DNA from: Diogma glabrata
Taxonomy: Eukaryota > Arthropoda > Insecta > Diptera > Cylindrotomidae
NCBI GenBank assembly: GCA_963693315.1
Contig: OY856188.1
Span: 98,554,915 to 98,618,914, forward strand
Direction of reading: 5' to 3'
Length of the DNA stretch: 64,000 nt
Both the position numbers and the translations under genes were made by a program. Each line of letters starts with the position of its first letter. Position 1 is the first letter of the stretch. Under the pieces are notes generated by a model that was not told the DNA's origin, made no database searches, and saw only the letters and a program-made list of their open reading frames with translations. Positions 60,201 to 64,000 of the stretch are shown here, piece by piece.

Positions 60201-61854
60201 TTAAATTAAATTAATCAAAATGTAACGTATTTTTGTCTCTAAAAGCAACAATTGAGTAATGTTTCACTTTTTTATGCCTCTTTTGTTTTTTCTGAAGTCG
60301 GTTCTATTTTTTTTTAAAAAAGCTTTTTTTATTTTTTTATTTTTAGTGTAGTCATAAAGCAAATGTCGGCTAGAAAACGGTTTAAAAGTAATAACTTCAA
60401 ATACTGGAAAAATTTCATCAGTGACAATCTATTAATTATGGTTTTGCGATTTTCGGCACAAACGGCATACATATTTCCCGTCATAGAAAATTATTTACGA
60501 TAACCCCAACAAGTATAGCAATATAATACTGCCCACAAAATTCAAAAAGAATAATATGTTTTGACGAAATCAACGAAAATGCATAAAAATATGGTTTTTT
60601 CCAATTTTCTGAATAACGATATTTTTCACATCATAAAAAAAATTATGGGACCCTCTCGGAATAAACCCAAATAAAATACAATTTAAATCATCCAAACCGA
60701 ACGAGCCGTTTTTGAGAAATCGGTGTACAATGTACATACATAAAAAAAACCCACAATGAAACACAGAACCTCCTCTTTTTTGAAGTCGGTTAAAAAATGT
60801 TCTGTCTAAAATACATCCTTGGATTTATTTCACTATACCTATAGATATCGAACCGATCGCTGTTCTTATCTTATCTTATAAAAGATAAAATAAGAACAAA
60901 TTAATATTAATTAAATTATAAAGTATTTTAAATAATTTTACTTACGTTCTTTAATGATTTGTGCATTTGGATATGTTTTCAAAGCAAATTTAGGTGGTTG
61001 AGTTGGTGGTGGAGTAGCTGAAAATATTTTAAATTAAATTTTAAATTTGTGTCGAACACATCGTACAATAATATTAGTTTATAAACTATTTTAATTTTTT
61101 TTAAATAAGTTGCAATCATGTAGTAAGTTAAGAGTAAAAGTAGTAAATAGTTATTAAATTCACACTAGACAAAAATTAAGTCACACATATTAACATATTA
61201 GAAAATATCAGTTTGTATTTGAGGAGAAGTAGAAAAATGTTTTTTGGTGCAATGTATTTTTTTTTGTGGTTAAGTGTAAAATCTGTATCTAAATTTTCAA
61301 TTCATTTTAGTCAATAGATGTAAAATAAAATTATTGTTAATTAATTTTTGTTCATCATCAAAAAGTTGGTCATCTTTATTGTTTTAAATCGAAAACTTAC
61401 GTTGACTAGGACAATCTAACTCATCACTTATGTCATTTGGACAGTCTACAAAACCATTGCACCGTAAATGCATTGGAATACATGGATCATTTTCGCATCG
61501 AAACATATTTGGTGGACAAGCTGGATCTTGTTCAGCTGTTAGTTTACATTTTAAAATTGAACAAAAAATATTTACAAAAAAAGATATAATTTAAAAACAA
61601 AAAAAAATTATACTTACATTCGCAATTTCTTTCATCGGAACCATCGTTACAATCAGGATAACCATTACAGTGACCAGCATTTGAAATACATGCACCATCA
61701 CTACATTGCCATTGATCACGTTGACAGCGTTCTCTTGGACAGTTTGCTTCATCGGAACGATCCCGACAATTGGGTTGTCTATCACAACGTCTTGATTCGG
61801 GAATGCATTCGCCATCATTACATCTGAATTGACCAGGACGACAGCTTGGTGCAA
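42216..61854 (-). CDS. trol: Perlecan / terribly reduced optic lobes, 5' partial
   Basis: Secreted basement-membrane heparan-sulfate proteoglycan that binds growth factors, nidogen/laminin networks and dystroglycan-type receptors. Twenty-two constitutive exons plus one cassette, joined in order 61618-61854, 61401-61535, 60946-61017, 59202-59429, 57453-58831, 56596-57393, 56102-56536, 55163-56047, 54929-55103, [54612-54794], 53471-53773, 53008-53401, 52788-52946, 51255-52729, 51090-51196, 49713-49878, 47751-47902, 47423-47689, 44357-45279, 43880-44294, 43737-43823, 43506-43680, 42883-43444 and 42216-42267, keep one frame for about 3,250 codons. Domains: six LDLa, two Ig, three laminin IV with laminin EGFs, about eleven Ig, then LG-EGF-EGF-LG-EGF-EGF-LG. 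The signal peptide and amino-terminal attachment region lie beyond the window. The domain order is diagnostic for perlecan. Confidence 0.95.
42559..42787 (-). CDS. trol: trol alternative last exon (candidate)
   Basis: Also phase-compatible with 42883: after CTTAAG it opens with PSWIPSSLIYSDFDLD, a Ser/Asp/Phe-rich acidic stretch, then EIQEPPPVHIIYPRPAF, and runs to a stop at 42559. No donor in the right phase was found inside, so it would be an alternative terminus of about 75 residues, not a cassette. Confidence 0.55.
42883..43444 (-). CDS. trol: trol exon: third laminin G domain
   Basis: Encodes the last LG module: HFSGNGYIELN, then GLICWYGQNKGE, LVNGYLEYSFRLNGEE, LFLGGAPD and GFHGCIH. Phase 1 in, phase 2 out. 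Confidence 0.92.
43506..43680 (-). CDS. trol: trol exon: EGF modules between LG2 and LG3
   Basis: Cys-rich: NCRAGFGGKDCQ and CENGAVCRSTGLDYTCECP, closing CQN. Phase 0 in, phase 1 out. Confidence 0.9.
43737..43823 (-). CDS. trol: trol exon: LG2 carboxy end
   Basis: Twenty-nine codons, LEISGLPVNMIHDALEAVNV, then the closing cysteine of LG2. Phase 0 on both sides, flanked by GTAAGA and TTACAG. Confidence 0.85.
43880..44294 (-). CDS. trol: trol exon: second laminin G domain
   Basis: LNIKFRVRADNLEDSVLLYA, VVIKDKHVEFRF, LNKWTDIAVGR, LYIGGYDK and FEGCITK give the LG fold signature. Phase 2 in, phase 0 out. Confidence 0.9.
44357..45279 (-). CDS. trol: trol exon: Ig end, first LG domain, two EGF
   Basis: AGTYICTATHSG closes an Ig. 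LG1 follows (DGLILYNGERRGAGDYIALS, WHTIKVNR, LYIGGVPR, GFVGCVSRL), then EGFs (CADDPCANNGVCLEAHTNNG and CRQGICGSGRCLDTDFGLQC). Phase 2 out. Confidence 0.93.
45600..46830 (-). repeat. ~288-bp tandem-repeat element, copy 2 (about three units)
   Basis: Begins 'agggttccgttttttat' (the terminal hairpin of copy 1 in reverse), then the ~520-bp tail, then units with 'ttgaaagagcacctaattt' and 'cgtttcgac' at roughly 46250, 46525 and 46815. Confidence 0.78.
47249..47280. repeat. Perfect 14-bp hairpin
   Basis: GTTCTGTACCATAT and its exact complement ATATGGTACAGAAC are separated by GACG. It is inside a trol intron and next to no exon edge. Confidence 0.85.
47423..47689 (-). CDS. trol: trol exon: Ig domains
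   Basis: NQGRYVCRCDADGQ closes one Ig. VGSNIVLKCNTGNPARFLW opens the next. Phase 0 on both sides. Confidence 0.9.
47751..47902 (-). CDS. trol: trol exon: Ig amino half
   Basis: YLKPGDSFEVECIALGG and SVIWEAEDGSRLPY form strands A-E of an Ig. Phase 1 in, phase 0 out. Confidence 0.88.
47903..49712. other. trol intron, AT-rich
   Basis: No coding exon or clear repeat found. Long A/T runs only. Confidence 0.5.
49713..49878 (-). CDS. trol: trol exon: Ig carboxy half
   Basis: VEWRREN, NRLILHNIRQQDAGIYTCEI complete the Ig started in 51090-51196. Phase 0 in, phase 1 out. Confidence 0.9.
49879..51089. other. trol intron
   Basis: No supported exon. 'ccattggcgcaa' occurs at 50352 and 50402, a short direct repeat. 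Confidence 0.45.
51090..51196 (-). CDS. trol: trol exon: Ig amino half
   Basis: VDEGTTVSLDCNMPENRYG is the first sheet of an Ig. Phase 1 in, phase 0 out. The donor GTTTGT is weaker than the others. Confidence 0.82.
51255..52729 (-). CDS. trol: trol exon: five tandem Ig domains
   Basis: The largest exon of the Ig array. Each repeat shows C...W and D-x-G-x-Y-x-C: NRGIYSCVATN, DAGEYVCRADN, DAGYYTCSARN, AAGIYECIIDS, DAGTYYCTAEN. A Thr/Pro/Arg-rich hinge (STQRPTQRPTPRPRPP) lies between the third and fourth. Phase 2 in, phase 1 out. Confidence 0.95.
52788..52946 (-). CDS. trol: trol exon: Ig carboxy half
   Basis: NILRIQNAQVYDSGVYTCSL completes the Ig begun in 53008-53401. Phase 2 on both sides. 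Confidence 0.9.
53008..53401 (-). CDS. trol: trol exon: Ig plus start of next Ig
   Basis: VRCIVTGSPRPSIEWEKL and SDEGDYRCFASNPVG form one Ig. GPLGQEVVLQCG starts the next. Phase 1 in, phase 2 out. Confidence 0.92.
53471..53773 (-). CDS. trol: trol exon: single Ig domain
   Basis: VEVGETVRITCTG, RWIKLGGEF and DDSGVYECRAQTG form a complete Ig in a symmetric phase-1/phase-1 exon. Confidence 0.92.
53774..54611. other. trol intron downstream of the cassette
   Basis: AT-rich, no further open exon seen. Confidence 0.5.
54612..54794 (-). CDS. trol: trol cassette exon (candidate)
   Basis: A 183-base segment between ATATACAG and a CAG|GT donor is open in the one frame that fits both neighbours (phase 1/phase 1). 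It encodes 61 residues beginning VQTTSFFNNKELVQQP and ending RITPRNTS. It has one cysteine and two or three N-x-S/T sites, and no similarity to EGF or Ig modules. If the donor (GTTGAA, weak) is not used, a stop follows at once and the protein would end here. Confidence 0.5.
54929..55103 (-). CDS. trol: trol exon: laminin EGF
   Basis: VCTPCPCQSRNTEHC and CFCRPGYYGEACE. Phase 0 in, phase 1 out. Confidence 0.9.
55163..56047 (-). CDS. trol: trol exon: laminin EGFs and third laminin IV
   Basis: Opens with EGF half-modules (NCRDNTEGDRCQYC, CDQCARGTFNLD). The laminin IV domain follows (YWNLPTRILGNQVLSYGGKL). It closes with CTCPQGYAGTSCE. Phase 0 on both sides. Confidence 0.93.
56102..56536 (-). CDS. 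trol: trol exon: end of second laminin IV, EGF
   Basis: LEEQWQRLDGKDINREHLLM ends laminin IV. CNCPEGHIGLSCEDCAPGY and CNCNGHSDECNPDTGDC are EGF. Phase 0 on both sides. Confidence 0.92.
56596..57393 (-). CDS. trol: trol exon: laminin EGFs and second laminin IV
   Basis: EGFs CNNCPTGYTGRRCEACERGY and CKEYVTGIKCDQCKP. Laminin IV with YYWSLPSRFIGNKITSYGGN. Phase 0 on both sides. Confidence 0.93.
57453..58831 (-). CDS. trol: trol exon: three LDLa, Ig, first laminin IV
   Basis: LDLa repeats end DGSDEIRC, DLSDEQEC and DNSDEQGC, each with the calcium-binding acidic box. An Ig follows (FNITCRATGFPTPLITW, SGAYSCEI), then laminin IV (YYSLPSDYLNNQLKSYGGSI). It closes CSCPEGYVGLSCE. Phase 1 in, phase 0 out. 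Confidence 0.95.
59202..59429 (-). CDS. trol: trol exon: Ig domain
   Basis: VVFQCRDEG, VRWTRSNGRPLPPG and HEGEYICEVVNYP complete the Ig begun in 60946-61017. Phase 1 on both sides. Confidence 0.92.
59430..60945. other. trol intron with foldback element
   Basis: Contains the inverted repeat described at 59715-60330, and another piece with 'gaagtcggtt' at 60780-60793. No exon seen. Confidence 0.6.
59715..60330. mobile_element. Foldback/MITE with GAACCGACTTC ends
   Basis: The left arm (about 59715-59997: 'agaaccgactcc', 'aaaagaggca', 'gagacaaaaatacgttaca', 'aaaagttatttgaagtacaaaac') is repeated in reverse at about 60058-60330, with a ~60-bp loop containing 'ggtgccaagcccgag'. Non-coding. Confidence 0.75.
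60946..61017 (-). CDS. trol: trol exon: linker into first visible Ig
   Basis: Twenty-four codons: a Thr/Pro hinge (PTPPPTQPPKFAL), then strand A of the next Ig. Phase 1 on both sides, so it can be skipped in frame. Confidence 0.82.
61401..61535 (-). CDS. trol: trol exon: one LDL-receptor A module
   Basis: CPPNMFRCENDPCIPMHLRC ending ISDELDC. Symmetric phase-1 exon. Confidence 0.92.
61618..61854 (-). CDS. trol: trol exon: two LDL-receptor A modules (most 5' exon seen)
   Basis: CRPGQFRCNDGECIPESRRC ending DRSDEANC, and CQRDQWQCSDGACISNAGHC ending DGSDERNC. Symmetric phase-1 exon. Upstream exons are not visible between 61855 and 64000. Confidence 0.93.
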
Positions 61855-63220
61855 CTGTTTTAAAATTTTGTATTAATATTTTTAACTTATTTGTTATAAT
61901 TTTAATTTTCGATATAATATATGTACACATGTTTTGTTGGTTTAGAGGAAATATTTTATTAAAAAAAAAAGTGTTGTGTAATAGGAATTAAAATATGTGT
62001 TACAATAACACATATATACCTTTTAAGACTTAGGTCTCACAACAACATGCGTGTATTGTTTTCTATTTATTTGATCATGCTTAAGATCTATTTATTCATT
62101 TTCTAAAATAATATAAAACATTTAATATATTTAGAGTGTTCAAAAACTAGAAGAATATAACATAAATTTAAAAAAAAATTGTTATTGATTCATTATGGAA
62201 TATCGGAAGTTTTTTTATGCATGCTAAAAAATTTAATATCAAAATTGAAAAACATTAAAGAAATAAAAATATTTTTTTTTACTTTTTAACTACACCGACT
62301 ATCTGTGTTTTAACTAGTGCTCCCTTTCCATAATTTACATTATGTAGGAGAATCAGTGGACATTTTGCTTTAGAAGTTTTCTTCTATTCGCTGTAAAATA
62401 CATCCAACAAAACCAAACCAACCGAACCATATTTGCTTAGATAAAAAACCGACAACATAAATATATCAATTGAGTTAGTTCAATATCTAAAAAATTACAA
62501 TAACCGAAAAGTATAAGAGAAAAGGTTGTAAGCATGTTACAGAGGCAACATTTCTGGTGTCACATATTTGTATTAAAACAACACATTATTAAAGGTGGTT
62601 AAGAGTAAACGAGTATCCATTATCAAGTGACTGGAAATATAAATCTGCTAAACAGTCCAATAACAGCAATTCTGGTATCTGCGTCGGCTCTTAAAAGAAC
62701 GAAAATCATCTTGAAATTAAACAACGAAATATACTATCCCAGATAGCAGAACGGTATATCAGGCAAATTCATACATTTCTATGAGAAAAAAATTGTGGGA
62801 GGGTCTAGACTCTAGGATTGGCATCTCATTAGGAGAACTAATTGAAATTCAGGAATCGAAAGAAAAAATAACAGCCAAAAGCATTTATAAAACTTTGCCA
62901 GTCTTAAAGTAAAAAAGGTCAATTTAAATAAGATAAAAACAATCAAACCATGGAGGGAGTTATTAATATAAAGTTCAACTTTAGAGAACGATAGAATGCA
63001 CTATTAAGTCAAATATGTTAACATTTAGCATAAATCTAATGAATTCATTGAACCGATAAATATCTATCAAGAACAACCATAGCAAAAGCAAAACATCAAC
63101 CACCTCTAATAAAACCTACACTGGTTGTCAAAAAACTACTCTACTCCCACCGATACAATTGTTGAAGAAGGCGATGGCATCCAGAAGTATGGTAACATAA
63201 TTGAAAAAAATTTGCAGAAA
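61855..63220. other. trol upstream intron or 5' region, no exon seen
   Basis: AT-rich. 'atcaagaacaaccatagca' near 63066 is shared with the Penelope copy B region at 28356, so a Penelope scrap may be present. No LDLa, SEA or signal-peptide exon was recognised. Confidence 0.45.
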
Positions 63221-63236
63221 GTATATATATTAGACT

Positions 63237-63855
63237 CTCTCTCTCTCTCTGGCGTTTGCATCCCATGAAGGGATTTTGCCGTCTGTGCAATAAGCTTCCA
63301 ATCATCTCGTTCCATGACCAGTTGACCCCAGTTTCGACATCCGATATCACGAAGGTCTTGGATGATGTCATCACGCCAGCGTTGTCTAGGTCTTCCTCTT
63401 CGACGAACACCAGCTGGTTGTTGTTGGGACGCTTTTTTTATCATTCTATCTAATGGAGCCCTTTCTACATGACCAAACCATCTGATCCGGTTAGATTTAA
63501 TGAATCCGATTACATCGCAGCCTCCAAGAAGCTGTCTGATTTCGTGATTCATTCGGATTCTATACTGATTTTCAGCAACTTTACATGGACCATAAATTGT
63601 TCGTATGACCTTCCTCTCGAATGTTGATAGAATTCTACAATCGGAGGAAGTCAGTGTCCAGCTTTCACTTCCAAATGTAAGCACAGGTCGGATTAATGCT
63701 TTGTAAAGTGTGAGTTTACACGACCGCGAAAGATGTTTTGATCGCAGAAGTTTTGAGTATGCGTAGAAAACTCTGTATGCGGCAGAGACACGGGCTTTGA
63801 TATCTGCCTGCATGTCATTTGACGATGTTATTACAGACCCGAGGTATTACCCGAG
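63237..63855 (-). mobile_element. 5'-truncated RTE-type retrotransposon insertion
   Basis: The minus-strand frame carries the RTE carboxy end: LYKALIRPVLTFGSESWTL, FERKVIRTIYGP, NRIRWFGHVERAP, RRRGRPRQRWRDD and DRDIGCRNW-like DLRDIGCRNW. The 3' end is an (AG)n tail (plus strand CTCTCT, 63236-63251), typical of RTE tails. A perfect 16-bp duplication GTATATATATTAGACT flanks it (63221-63236, 63856-63871). The reading frame runs past the tail into flanking DNA, so the stop codon is not the element's own. Confidence 0.88.
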
Positions 63856-63871
63856 GTATATATATTAGACT

Positions 63872-64000
63872 GGTCATACAAAATTAAATTTTTCAGACAC
63901 CCTCTAAAAAATTCTTTTTTGTGAAAAATACGAGGGCATTTTTTTTAAATAAAAAGAACACGCCCGCAAAATCATCGAAGTTAATTTTTTGATAAAATTG
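63872..64000. other. Window end, unassigned
   Basis: AT-rich, nothing recognised. Confidence 0.4.

Noticed and set aside
63136..63236. End of the RTE reading frame
   Set aside because: Beyond the AG tail and target duplication the frame runs in host DNA, so this part is not element protein.
1..64000. CRISPR arrays, tRNA or rRNA genes, bacterial operons
   Set aside because: No regularly spaced short repeats, cloverleaf-like genes or rRNA motifs were recognised; gene structure is clearly eukaryotic.

Overview
The window is eukaryotic and almost certainly from an insect. It is very AT-rich. Its genes are interrupted by GT-AG introns of about 55-60 bases as well as by multi-kilobase introns. 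It carries a ZAD-type zinc-finger gene, a class expanded in insects, and it is packed with insect-style transposable elements (jockey, R1-like and RTE non-LTR elements, Gypsy, Penelope, hAT and foldback/MITE elements). I could not fix the order of insect from the sequence alone. One 200-base run of N (11219-11418) marks an assembly gap.

Layout. 1-4900 is a transposon graveyard: a dispersed repeat, GGCAGCAAA hairpins, an AT-rich tandem repeat, an RTE endonuclease relic and a jockey-like reverse transcriptase relic. 5175-5957 (-) is CHMP2A/Vps2 (ESCRT-III, two exons). It is divergent, across a 237-bp shared promoter, from Integrator subunit 4 (6195-9249, +, five exons, 939 codons), which I could rebuild without a break. 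9420-17040 is a second graveyard of broken R1/jockey-type non-LTR elements in both orientations, plus internally duplicated non-coding or ORF1-like sequence. 17058-25798 (-) holds three genes very close together: PRORP (mitochondrial RNase P protein, four exons), an 83-aa THEG-repeat-like protein, and a ZAD zinc-finger protein. The 5.8-kb third intron of PRORP contains a hAT transposon with an 8-bp target duplication, and the hAT is itself split by a 3.1-kb foldback element with ~1.4-kb inverted arms.

26075-34678 is a Gypsy LTR retrotransposon (-) with matching LTRs and a 4-bp target duplication. It has been invaded near its 3' end by a head-to-head pair of Penelope elements with GIY-YIG endonuclease and by a small MITE. 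34683-42215 is AT-rich intergenic DNA. It includes a ~288-bp tandem-repeat element (interrupted by another MITE), a CA-rich microsatellite and jockey-like relics.

42216-61854 (-) is most of a perlecan/trol basement-membrane proteoglycan gene: 22 joined constitutive exons, a likely phase-1/phase-1 cassette exon and two alternative last exons. The reading phases are consistent across every junction and give about 3,250 codons. The order is LDL-receptor A modules, Ig, laminin IV/laminin EGF, Ig array, then LG-EGF-EGF-LG-EGF-EGF-LG. The amino terminus lies beyond the window. Its introns hold a second, inverted copy of the ~288-bp repeat element and a foldback element. At 63237-63855 there is a clean 5'-truncated RTE insertion with a 16-bp target-site duplication.

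The host genes are unrelated housekeeping or structural genes (membrane scission, snRNA processing, mitochondrial tRNA maturation, extracellular matrix). The most unusual biology is in the nested mobile elements, the compact PRORP cluster and the perlecan splice variants.
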